The notes under the pieces: generated by a model
The model's input: the letters and a program-made list of their open reading frames with translations, nothing else
Told to the model about the DNA's origin: nothing
Databases searched by the model: none
NCBI GenBank assembly: GCA_001629235.1
Contig: LUSA01000032.1
Span: 6,724-36,392, forward strand
Direction of reading: 5' to 3'
Length of the DNA stretch: 29,669 nt
Source of the DNA: Marine group II euryarchaeote REDSEA-S43_B8
GTDB lineage: Archaea > Thermoplasmatota > Poseidoniia > Poseidoniales > Thalassarchaeaceae
Translations under genes and position numbers: made by a program
Part shown: positions 22,968 to 29,669 of the stretch, piece after piece
Layout: the number at the start of each line of letters is the position of its first letter
How positions within the stretch are numbered: the first letter of the stretch is position 1

Positions 22968-24323
22968 TCAGTTGTCTTCCTCCTCGTCCGTCGAACCTGC
23001 TGGACCCCATTCTGCATCTGGGGATCCTCCAGACCACTCTCCAAATACTGCGATATCTTCGATATCATCGTCCTCCCTCCATGGAGGCTCTCCATCGGAA
23101 CCACTGATTATCAGGCAACCCTCATCATCGAGCCTCCTCTTCAGAGTAGATACTCCTCGCTTGACTGGCAATAGATGGCCAATTGGAGAGCCTGAGTTCA
23201 CGAACGGATGTGTTGCTGAGCTGATTAGGAGTCCTCGTATGGGGGACTGGACGTCATGCTGAACACCTGGAAGCTCTGGATCGGTAATAGTCGCAACGAT
23301 CTCCCCTTCCTCGACGAAGCTTCCAGCGGGTGCCAAGACGTCCAGTAGGCCCCCTTGATCGGAACGAATCCAGACCGATCCCGATGCAAGAATCCTGAAC
23401 CTCGGTTTGCTAGGATAACCTGGAAGCATTCTGAGACTCCTTAGAAGATTGATTATCCCATACATGGAAATCTGAACTGACTCCGGATCTGCCTCGTCCG
23501 AACCCCCTCCTTCGTAAGTGATGCAGGCTATTCCCTCTTGATTGGCAACTCTCCTTAGGGACCCTCTTGGCCCCTCGCTATCTAGAATAGTCTCTATTCC
23601 AAAGGATCTTGCAATTCGATTACTGCTTGCATGCGCTAGATTTGCTCTTATCTGGGGGATGTTAGTCCTTCCCTTTGCTGCGGAATGGAGATCGACTACA
23701 TAATCACTGCTTTTGATGACATTGCTCCATAGCTTGTAGGCTACTCTTGAGGTGGTATTACTGTCGGACTTTCCTGGAAAGCATCTATTCAAATCCCTCC
23801 CATCCGGGAAGTCTCGAATCATCCTCCGATATCCTGGAAGGTTGACTATGGGAACGATTCGGATTGTTCCAGCCAATACACTAGCGTCTATGACTCGGTC
23901 TTCTCCCATGAAGTTGGGTCCGCATAGGTAAGTTAGGGCCAGTGGCCCTACAAGTTCGTCTCCATGTATTGCACCTAGAAGAGTTACTACAGGACCAGGC
24001 CTTGAGCCGTGAATGATGCTTATTGGGACTGGCCAAGATTCTCCGATTTCAACATCTAGGAGTTCGTACTCCATGTGTCTAATTGTTCCTGGTTTTATCC
24101 TCTTTCTCATGAATACGTGATTCTTCGTTCCTTCCTTTCGAGACCATTTGGAAGGGCTCTCCCCCACTTCTCCCAGAGCCTTCTCTATCTCCTTTCTTCG
24201 CTTCATGGGAATCTGATTAGCTATCTTGATTGGAGCGAATCTTCGCTTCTTAGCGCGGGGAGGGAGTTTGGATTCCTCTGCATCTGCGGCTGGAATCGAA
24301 TTGGCCTGTTCGTCTTCTGGCAC
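22968..24323 (-). CDS. Succinylglutamate desuccinylase/aspartoacylase (AstE/ASPA) family zinc hydrolase
   Basis: About 451 aa from GTG 24323, chosen because TATTAAT lies about 26 bases upstream on the minus strand; the frame is open to an ATG at 24410. Residues below are numbered from GTG. A basic, helical N-terminal region (about 20-80, PRAKKRRFAPIK) precedes the M14-like catalytic domain. Zinc ligands are His120 and Glu123 in GAIHGDE and His213 in VVDLHSAA. DGRDLNRCFPG, NIPQIR and ITYEGGG complete the family pattern. A beta-rich lipoyl-like module then follows (GLLDVLAPAGSFVEEGEIVATI), usual at the C terminus of this family. The tail is strongly acidic (WREDDDIEDI, TDEEEDN). It removes an acyl or amidic group from an amino acid or small peptide; the true substrate is unknown. 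It diverges from the thioesterase gene. Confidence 0.85.
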   Translation of the reverse strand: MPEDEQANSIPAADAEESKLPPRAKKRRFAPIKIANQIPMKRRKEIEKALGEVGESPSKWSRKEGTKNHVFMRKRIKPGTIRHMEYELLDVEIGESWPVPISIIHGSRPGPVVTLLGAIHGDELVGPLALTYLCGPNFMGEDRVIDASVLAGTIRIVPIVNLPGYRRMIRDFPDGRDLNRCFPGKSDSNTTSRVAYKLWSNVIKSSDYVVDLHSAAKGRTNIPQIRANLAHASSNRIARSFGIETILDSEGPRGSLRRVANQEGIACITYEGGGSDEADPESVQISMYGIINLLRSLRMLPGYPSKPRFRILASGSVWIRSDQGGLLDVLAPAGSFVEEGEIVATITDPELPGVQHDVQSPIRGLLISSATHPFVNSGSPIGHLLPVKRGVSTLKRRLDDEGCLIISGSDGEPPWREDDDIEDIAVFGEWSGGSPDAEWGPAGSTDEEEDN

Positions 24324-24345
24324 TGTTGGCCCGAGGGATTGGCAA

Positions 24346-24352
24346 ATTAATA
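24346..24352 (-). promoter_or_regulatory. TATA-like box of the AstE-family gene
   Basis: On the minus strand this is TATTAAT, a strong TATA match, centred about 26 bases before GTG 24323. It argues for a leaderless mRNA and against the upstream ATG at 24410, which would lie upstream of the promoter and overlap the divergent thioesterase start. Confidence 0.45.
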
Positions 24353-24408
24353 CAATGCGGAGTGAAGTTTTGGGAAAATTCAATTCGGAATGACCCCTAA
24401 CGGCGGTC

Positions 24409-24885
24409 ATGGGCGACCGAGAGGGGCTTTCCGTTCAGGAGACTCATGCCCCGACGAGTATTTGCTTTGGTTGCGGTCCCTCTAACGAGGATGGCCTGAG
24501 AATAAGATCATTCAGGACAGAAGATGGCCTGGAAATGGAATTTACTCCTGACGAGAGTCATCAGGCATTCCCTGGGATGATTAATGGAGGGATTATCGGG
24601 ACACTTCTTGACTGCCATGGAAACTGGACTGCGGCGATTGCACTAATGGACAAGGCAGGAGATACCGAGCCTCCATGCACTGTAACTGCATCATACAGTA
24701 TCAAACTGAGGCGTCCGACCCCACTGGGAAGTACTCTAATCGTCAAAGGAGAAGTAACTGAGATTGGAGATGACAGGGCCAACGTGAAGATGTCCCTCTC
24801 TGCAGATGGAGAAGTGTGCGCGACTGGAGAAGGGCTATTCGTTGCAGTAAAGGAGGGTCATCCGGCCTTTCATAGATGGAGTTAA
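24409..24885 (+). CDS. PaaI-type hotdog-fold thioesterase
   Basis: 158 aa from ATG 24409. Hotdog thioesterases hydrolyse acyl-CoA or similar thioesters. The N-terminal CFGCGPSNEDGLRIRSF is a well-known lead-in for this group, followed by the hotdog helix GMINGGIIGTLLDCHGNWTA, where the acidic residue Asp in LLDCHG is the likely catalytic position. Strands VTASYSIKLRRPTPLGSTL and VKGEVTEIGDDRANVKMSL come after it. Length and pattern are normal. The substrate is unknown. It is divergent from the AstE-family gene and upstream of the helicase, with 44 bases between. Confidence 0.88.
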   Translation: MGDREGLSVQETHAPTSICFGCGPSNEDGLRIRSFRTEDGLEMEFTPDESHQAFPGMINGGIIGTLLDCHGNWTAAIALMDKAGDTEPPCTVTASYSIKLRRPTPLGSTLIVKGEVTEIGDDRANVKMSLSADGEVCATGEGLFVAVKEGHPAFHRWS

Positions 24886-24929
24886 TATTCACTCGGCATC
24901 CTTTAGAACGGCCGAATTAGAGTTCCCCC

Positions 24930-27485
24930 ATGGACGGCGGGGATGAGGCATCTATCTCAAGTCTAGAAGAGTTCGAATTCGATGTTCGCCTGAAGAAAAT
25001 GCTTCAGGAGAAATGGGGAATAAAGAGTTTATTTCCTCCACAAGCGGAAGCACTTCCGAACGCCCTCAAGGGTAGAAATCTGATGCTCGCGGTCCCTACT
25101 GCAAGTGGAAAATCCCTAGTTGCTCATATCACACTGGCAAACAGGCTGATTGGAGATTTGAGTGGACAAAGAGGAATTTACATCGTTCCTCTAAAGGCTC
25201 TAGCATCGGAGAAATACGAGGAATTGAAGGAGGTGTGCTCGAGCGTTGGACTGAAAGTTGGTCTGGCTATCGGGGACAGAAGTAGTGAAACCAGCCTGGT
25301 GGAAAATTCAGACGTGCTAGTTTGTACTAGCGAGAAACTAGACTCGATGCTGCGATCAAAGCCCTCGCTACTGGATGACATTGGAATAGTTGTGGCAGAT
25401 GAGTTTCACCTTATGCAAGATCCTTCCAGAGGTCCTACTCTGGAGATTCTACTGTCCAGAATAAGACATAGCTCATCGAGAGTACAGATCTTGGCTCTTT
25501 CTGCCACAGTAGGAAATGCACAGGAGCTATCCGAATGGCTGGAGGCAGATTTAGTAACCTCTAACTGGAGACCAATAGCCCTCTACTCAGGTACTCTGAC
25601 AGGATTGGACATGAAGTATCACTCAGTAGAGAGCCCGGGAACGGATTTCATTTTACCAGAACCTAAGCGTCTCGAAGGAGGTGTTCAGAAGAACCTCCAT
25701 TCTGTGATGGACGACACTATTGGGATGGGAAAGCAAATGCTAGTTTTCGTTTCTTCGAGATCATCTGCACAGAAAGAGGCCAGAGAGCTCTCAAGTCACT
25801 TGAAGACTAGGCTAGAAAATGGAGATCTCGGTTTCACTGAGTCAGTGGTTGAATCTTGGACCTCTATGTCACAGGAATTGTGGAGGGGAGAGGATGGTTC
25901 GGCCACTGTGAAGGCTCTTTCGAATTCAGTTAGAGGAGGAGTAGGTTTCCACCATGCTGGTTTGACCTCCTCCCAGAGAAAGGTGATCGAGAATGGATTC
26001 AGGAATGGAAATCTCCAGTGTATAGTCGCAACCCCAACTCTAGCACAAGGAGTAAACTTACCAGCGAGTCGGGTTGTTGTCAGAGATACCAAAAGATGGA
26101 GCACAATTGCATCGAGGAGCATGCCTCTGCCAGTAATGGAGGTGAGGCAGATGATGGGAAGGGCCGGAAGGCCTGGTTTTGATGACTTTGGAGAGTCTTT
26201 CCTAGTTTCTAAAAACATTCAGGATGAGTCGAATCTAGTAGAGCTATACCTAAGAGGAGAATCAGAACAAGTGACATCTAAGCTGGCAAATCCGAGCGCG
26301 CAACATGCCGAACAGGATGGTGCCCTACTAGCTCACATTCTGTCAACAGTTGCAACTGCTGGAATAAATGACAGAGATGGAATATCGCGGTTCCTATCGA
26401 AGACTTTCCTAGCTAGCCAGATGCCTGCAGAGACCTTGGAAGCCAGAACTGATGACGTTCTCCATTGGCTTTGCGAGAACTCAATGATTGAAAGAACTGG
26501 AGAGTCTCAGGAAGTCAAGAGGGCGATTAAAGGCAGAGTTTCAGAGTCTAGTGACGAAGAAATGTGGGAAGACGAGATGCCATCTTGGGCAAATTCTGCT
26601 ACCTCAATTCCAGGATTGGATCTTTTCAAGAAAGAAGAGGGGCGAAAACCGGTTCTATCTCCTAGAACCGGCCCAGCAATATTTGGATTCACGAAGGCTA
26701 GTGCCTACCAGGTTTCAGAGGGTTGGGTACCGGAACCAGCAGCTATGACATACTCTCCCACTTCTCTGGGCTCAAGAGTTTCGAGACTCTACCTTAATCC
26801 AATTTCAGGGAAGATAATCCATGATGGTCTGAATAGGGCAATGGAAATTGTCTCGGGTCAAGACAAGATTGGACAGGTGTCCCCTCTAACTCTCCTCCAT
26901 CTGGCTTCTTGCACTCCTGATTTCCTTCCTCTGTGGCCAAGGAAGAGTGATTATGATACAATACTAGGAGTCTTGCATGGGCATGAAAGAGAGTTATTGG
27001 GAGAATCTATAGATCTTGAACAGGAACGAAGAATGAAGGGTGCCTTAGTGGTTCAATCATGGATGGAGGAAGCCTCCTTGGATGGTATCGAAGAGGAGTG
27101 GGGAGTTCAACCCGGAGATCTCAGGAGCAGAGTCGAATTGATGGAATGGCTGCTATTCGCGATGCGAAGAATTCTTTCAGAGGACCAAAACCTAGCAAAT
27201 ATCGAACGTGATGCCCACAAGACTCTGTATGATTCAATAGACGAGGTACATAGGAGAGTTAGGTACGGATGCAAGGCTGACATCCTAGGACTTGTTTCAA
27301 TCAAAGGTATAGGCAGAGTTAGAGCTAGAGAGATGGCTGAAACCCTAGGAGTTTCGACCGCTTTGGACGTTTCAGAAATCACTGAAAGGGATAAGGCAAG
27401 ACTCTCTGACCTTAGGGGATGGAGCCCGAAGCTCGTTGACAATCTGGTCAGATCTGCCGGGAAGTCAGTGAGAAGGTCGCGCTAA
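24930..27485 (+). CDS. hel308: Hel308-type Ski2-family DNA helicase with an internal insertion
   Basis: 851 aa from ATG 24930, longer than the usual 700-720. A 3'-to-5' SF2 helicase that unwinds lagging strands at blocked forks. Motifs in order: Q-motif PPQAEAL about 36-42; motif I PTASGKS 56-62; motif II DEFH 157-160, where DEIH is more usual; motif III SATVGN 191-196; GGVGFHHAGL 336-345; and motif VI QMMGRAGRPGFD 407-418. A winged-helix region follows, then an insertion of about 70-90 residues near 530-620 (SSDEEMWEDEMPSWANSATS, then GLDLFKKEEGRK). A ratchet domain and a C-terminal helix-hairpin-helix (VSIKGIGRVRAREMAETLGV) close the protein. The insert lengthens the winged-helix region and is likely lineage-specific. 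Cgi121 follows 32 bases downstream. Confidence 0.9.
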   Translation: MDGGDEASISSLEEFEFDVRLKKMLQEKWGIKSLFPPQAEALPNALKGRNLMLAVPTASGKSLVAHITLANRLIGDLSGQRGIYIVPLKALASEKYEELKEVCSSVGLKVGLAIGDRSSETSLVENSDVLVCTSEKLDSMLRSKPSLLDDIGIVVADEFHLMQDPSRGPTLEILLSRIRHSSSRVQILALSATVGNAQELSEWLEADLVTSNWRPIALYSGTLTGLDMKYHSVESPGTDFILPEPKRLEGGVQKNLHSVMDDTIGMGKQMLVFVSSRSSAQKEARELSSHLKTRLENGDLGFTESVVESWTSMSQELWRGEDGSATVKALSNSVRGGVGFHHAGLTSSQRKVIENGFRNGNLQCIVATPTLAQGVNLPASRVVVRDTKRWSTIASRSMPLPVMEVRQMMGRAGRPGFDDFGESFLVSKNIQDESNLVELYLRGESEQVTSKLANPSAQHAEQDGALLAHILSTVATAGINDRDGISRFLSKTFLASQMPAETLEARTDDVLHWLCENSMIERTGESQEVKRAIKGRVSESSDEEMWEDEMPSWANSATSIPGLDLFKKEEGRKPVLSPRTGPAIFGFTKASAYQVSEGWVPEPAAMTYSPTSLGSRVSRLYLNPISGKIIHDGLNRAMEIVSGQDKIGQVSPLTLLHLASCTPDFLPLWPRKSDYDTILGVLHGHERELLGESIDLEQERRMKGALVVQSWMEEASLDGIEEEWGVQPGDLRSRVELMEWLLFAMRRILSEDQNLANIERDAHKTLYDSIDEVHRRVRYGCKADILGLVSIKGIGRVRAREMAETLGVSTALDVSEITERDKARLSDLRGWSPKLVDNLVRSAGKSVRRSR

Positions 27486-27517
27486 TCAAATTCTTCTAGG
27501 GGACCCCATCCGAGCAT

Positions 27518-28087
27518 ATGGACTCAGAGCATCCGGTTCCCTGGTTCCCGGCATGGGGGGTTAGGTTTCCTGAACCGATTAGCAACGTGTTCTCTACAGT
27601 CTCAATCATCAATGAATTCAGACCGAGCAACAGATGGATGCTACTGGCATCCGAGGCCGCTGCGAGCGAGATGCACCTTTGGACTGCATGGTACGCACTT
27701 AGAAGAAACGAGATTTCTGGAGAAATGGTAGCCAAAACTGCAGACACTGAGTTTCTAAGGCTAATCTCGGGTACTCGACAGATAAACAAGGCATTCGAGA
27801 GGTCTGGAATCTCAGTGGGTGACGAAAAGGCTTGGATAGTGATGCTACCAGATTCAGAACTAGGAGTTGGTTTCGGCGAGTTTTCGATTCCATTGGACAC
27901 GTTCAATGATTCGAATGAAGATGCTATCAGGCTCATAGAGCATCTTAGAGGTTCATTAGTCCCTGAAAGGCCCATTCCTACGATTGAGGGTCTCATGAGA
28001 ATAGGGAGTGAATATCGAATAGACTCGAAGATTTCGGATATTGAAGACGCGTTTCTTACGCATTTATCGCTTTCAAGCCTCAGGTAA
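27518..28087 (+). CDS. cgi121: KEOPS complex subunit Cgi121
   Basis: 189 aa from ATG 27518. Cgi121 binds tRNA and the Bud32 kinase in the KEOPS complex, which installs t6A at position 37 of ANN-decoding tRNAs. The recognisable block is ADTEFLRLISGTRQINKAFE (ISGTRQI at 83-89), followed by SGISVGDEKAWIVMLP; this is the family's most conserved region. The rest of the protein is weakly conserved, as usual for the family. It follows the Hel308-type gene, an arrangement I recall from other archaea. No other KEOPS gene is in the window. Confidence rests mainly on the central motif. Confidence 0.82.
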   Translation: MDSEHPVPWFPAWGVRFPEPISNVFSTVSIINEFRPSNRWMLLASEAAASEMHLWTAWYALRRNEISGEMVAKTADTEFLRLISGTRQINKAFERSGISVGDEKAWIVMLPDSELGVGFGEFSIPLDTFNDSNEDAIRLIEHLRGSLVPERPIPTIEGLMRIGSEYRIDSKISDIEDAFLTHLSLSSLR

Positions 28088-28141
28088 GTGATTTCTCATC
28101 AGTCATATTGATAGACGGGTGTCCTGACAGCAATCCATAAC

Positions 28142-28387
28142 ATGCCAAAGTTCTACGGATTCGGTTCATGCATAGTTTGTGGCATTGCGTGCACATCTGG
28201 AAACTTCCTGATACACGATGGCAAGAGATACTGTACTGCGTGCTGGATAGAGAAGAACAACCCCGATCATCCGAACAAGGAAGAGGTAATGGAGAAGGTT
28301 CAGGCATCTGTGAAAGAGTGGAAGTGCGCAAAGTGGACTAGAGAAGAGGGTCCCTTGCCTCTGGGTCCTATGTCGGTAAAGAAGTGA
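28142..28387 (+). CDS. Small zinc-ribbon-like protein, unknown function
   Basis: 81 aa from ATG 28142. Five cysteines are visible (10, 13, 17, 31, 34); Cys10-x2-Cys13 and Cys31-x2-Cys34, 17 residues apart, fit a single zinc knuckle of the LIM or treble-clef kind. The remainder is charged and has few hydrophobics, with KWTREEGPLPLGP at the end. It lies between cgi121 and the M3 peptidase and probably shares their transcript. I do not recognise a named family; the cysteine pattern and coding-like composition support a real gene. RNA, DNA or protein binding is possible but only inferred. Confidence 0.65.
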   Translation: MPKFYGFGSCIVCGIACTSGNFLIHDGKRYCTACWIEKNNPDHPNKEEVMEKVQASVKEWKCAKWTREEGPLPLGPMSVKK

Positions 28388-28395
28388 GGGCTTAG

Positions 28396-29669
28396 ATGGG
28401 GAATGACTTCGTTCCAGATGACTTAGATGCATCGAAGTGGGAAAACCTAGAGCCCTTGACTAGGGACCTCTTGGATAGGAAATTAAGTTGTTCAGGTTGC
28501 TTAGAAAATCTAATTTCAGACTCATCCAAACTAGCAGAACATGTTTCTGAGACCGGAGCACTGTTGTACATTGGGATGACGTGTGACACAGAGAGCGAGG
28601 AGAAGAAAGGTAGTTTCCTAGAGTTTGTTAGCAATGTAAGGCCCAAGCTGTCTGAGTTCTCGGATTCTCTGAATAGAAGGATTGTGAATCATCCATCCGT
28701 TGATGACCTCCCTGAAAGATACGACCTGATGCTAAGAGGGATGAGGAATGATATAGAGATATTCCGAAAAGAGAACATCCCTCTTGGAGTCAGGCAGACT
28801 GAGCTAGTAACAGAGGCTCAGTCGATTAACGGTGCTATGACAGTTGATTTCCATGGAGAAGAGATGACCTTCCCACAGATGAGCAAGTTCCTCGAATCAA
28901 ACGATAGATCGGAGCGACAGGCTGCTTGGACCACTATGGCAGGGAGAAGGATGGAGGATAACGAGAGGCTATCGGAAATCTTCGATGAGTTGATTTCGAT
29001 AAGACACCAGATCGCTCTCAACGCAGGATTCGAAAGTTACACGCAATACATGTTCAGAGCGATGCATAGGTTCGACTATACCATTGAAGACTGTCTAGAA
29101 TTTCATGACTCGGTAGAATCTGTATGTATCCCAATACTCAATGAGATAAACATGAACAGGAGAGCGGGTCTTGGAATCAGCGAATTGAGACCGTGGGATG
29201 TTAATGAAAAGGGAGGTTCTGGCCCCGATATACACGGCAAAGATCCGCTAAGGCCATTCCATACGGTTGAAGAAATGGTAGAGAAACTGTCAGATATGTT
29301 CAATGAAATCTCAGAAGATCTTGGTGGAAAATTCGACAGACTCGTAGAAATGGATACCCTTGATCTGGACACCAGAAAGGGCAAGGCCCCAGGGGGTTAC
29401 CAATACTACTTGGAGAAGAGCAGGGTACCATTTATTTTCATGAATGCGGCTGGTCTACAAGGTGACTTGGAGACAATGATCCATGAAGCAGGCCATGCAT
29501 TCCACTCACTGTACTGTGGCCATCTGGAGCTGATTGATGAGAGAGACTATCCTATCGAGTTCGCTGAGGTCGCATCTATGTCAATGGAATTACTAACACA
29601 ACCATGGTGGGACAAATTCTACGAGAATGAAGAAGACGCAGTAAGGGCGAGGAGGACGCATCTAGAAGG
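28396..29669 (+). CDS. pepF: M3 family oligoendopeptidase (PepF-like), 3' end cut by the window
   Basis: About 424 residues are visible from ATG 28396, nine bases after the previous gene, and the frame is open to the window edge. M3 peptidases are soluble zinc enzymes that cleave short peptides. The zinc motif is HEAGHAFH (His363, Glu364, His367), and the third ligand is Glu391 in EFAEVASMSMEL, the typical M3 second motif. The N-terminal helical part holds FEGYTQYMF-like text (NAGFESYTQYMFRAMHRFDY) and KGKAPGGYQYYLEKSRVPFI, both common in oligoendopeptidase F. Length so far and motif positions suggest about 150-180 residues are missing. It fits a peptide-scavenging life style together with the secreted S8 protease. 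Confidence 0.9.
   Translation, partial: MGNDFVPDDLDASKWENLEPLTRDLLDRKLSCSGCLENLISDSSKLAEHVSETGALLYIGMTCDTESEEKKGSFLEFVSNVRPKLSEFSDSLNRRIVNHPSVDDLPERYDLMLRGMRNDIEIFRKENIPLGVRQTELVTEAQSINGAMTVDFHGEEMTFPQMSKFLESNDRSERQAAWTTMAGRRMEDNERLSEIFDELISIRHQIALNAGFESYTQYMFRAMHRFDYTIEDCLEFHDSVESVCIPILNEINMNRRAGLGISELRPWDVNEKGGSGPDIHGKDPLRPFHTVEEMVEKLSDMFNEISEDLGGKFDRLVEMDTLDLDTRKGKAPGGYQYYLEKSRVPFIFMNAAGLQGDLETMIHEAGHAFHSLYCGHLELIDERDYPIEFAEVASMSMELLTQPWWDKFYENEEDAVRARRTHLE

Noticed and set aside
24324..24410. Upstream ATG at 24410 as the start of the AstE-family gene
   Set aside because: It overlaps the divergent thioesterase start and would place the TATTAAT box inside the coding region.
25796..26218. 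140-aa frame on the minus strand
   Set aside because: It is antisense to helicase motifs and has no independent start signal.
27496..27996. 166-aa frame on the minus strand
   Set aside because: It covers cgi121, whose ISGTRQI motif is on the plus strand; composition is that of an antisense shadow.

Overview
The window most likely comes from a marine planktonic euryarchaeon of the Thermoplasmatota, with Marine Group II (Candidatus Poseidoniales) the best guess. Archaeal markers are RNA polymerase subunit K, the KEOPS subunit Cgi121 next to a Hel308-type helicase, GGTGA/GGAGG Shine-Dalgarno motifs, and TATA-like boxes about 25-27 bases before several start codons (leaderless mRNAs). These sit with aerobic or bacterial-type genes: heme A synthase, heme O synthase, tryptophan 2,3-dioxygenase, and a secreted S8 protease with calcium-binding repeats. 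That mix fits an aerobic, protein-degrading heterotroph of surface seawater. No 16S or other decisive taxonomic marker is present, so the assignment is inference.

Layout. 1-1155 (minus): the first 20 codons of an unknown gene, then a membrane-anchored cyclophilin. 1307-4113 (plus): alpha and beta subunits of a 2-oxoacid:ferredoxin oxidoreductase. 4173-4248: tRNA-Gln(CUG), followed by a convergent 61-aa membrane microprotein. 4508-6124: a Nudix plus metallo-beta-lactamase fusion. 6076-8072 (minus): an AT-richer two-gene insert (LemA and a GIDE-like membrane protein) that looks foreign. 8137-12959: alpha/beta hydrolase, NFACT (Rqc2-like) protein, GNAT acetyltransferase and tryptophan dioxygenase. 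13017-14145: a thiolase broken by an in-frame stop and a later deletion. 14210-16569: rpoK, ctaA, ctaB. 16621-18896: an isopropylmalate/homocitrate-synthase-family enzyme and a BASS-type transporter. 18917-22944: a very large S8/P-domain protease with TSP3/MopE-like repeats and a C-terminal membrane anchor, split by a 26-bp tandem duplication. 22968-24885: a zinc deacylase of the AstE/ASPA family, divergent from a hotdog thioesterase. 24930-29669: Hel308-like helicase, Cgi121, a small zinc protein and an M3 oligopeptidase cut by the window edge.

Themes. Protein turnover recurs (cyclophilin, S8 protease, NFACT, M3 peptidase). So does central and energy metabolism (ferredoxin oxidoreductase, heme A pathway, tryptophan and acyl-CoA enzymes). 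tRNA modification and genome maintenance are represented by Cgi121 and Hel308. No stretch over 300 bases lacks a gene. I saw no CRISPR array, transposase, integrase, phage gene or rRNA. I did not find a convincing wholly new multi-gene system. The best leads are the 26-bp duplication that switches the protease between anchored and unanchored reading frames, the LemA-GIDE insert with a rewritten LemA tail, and the doubly damaged thiolase.
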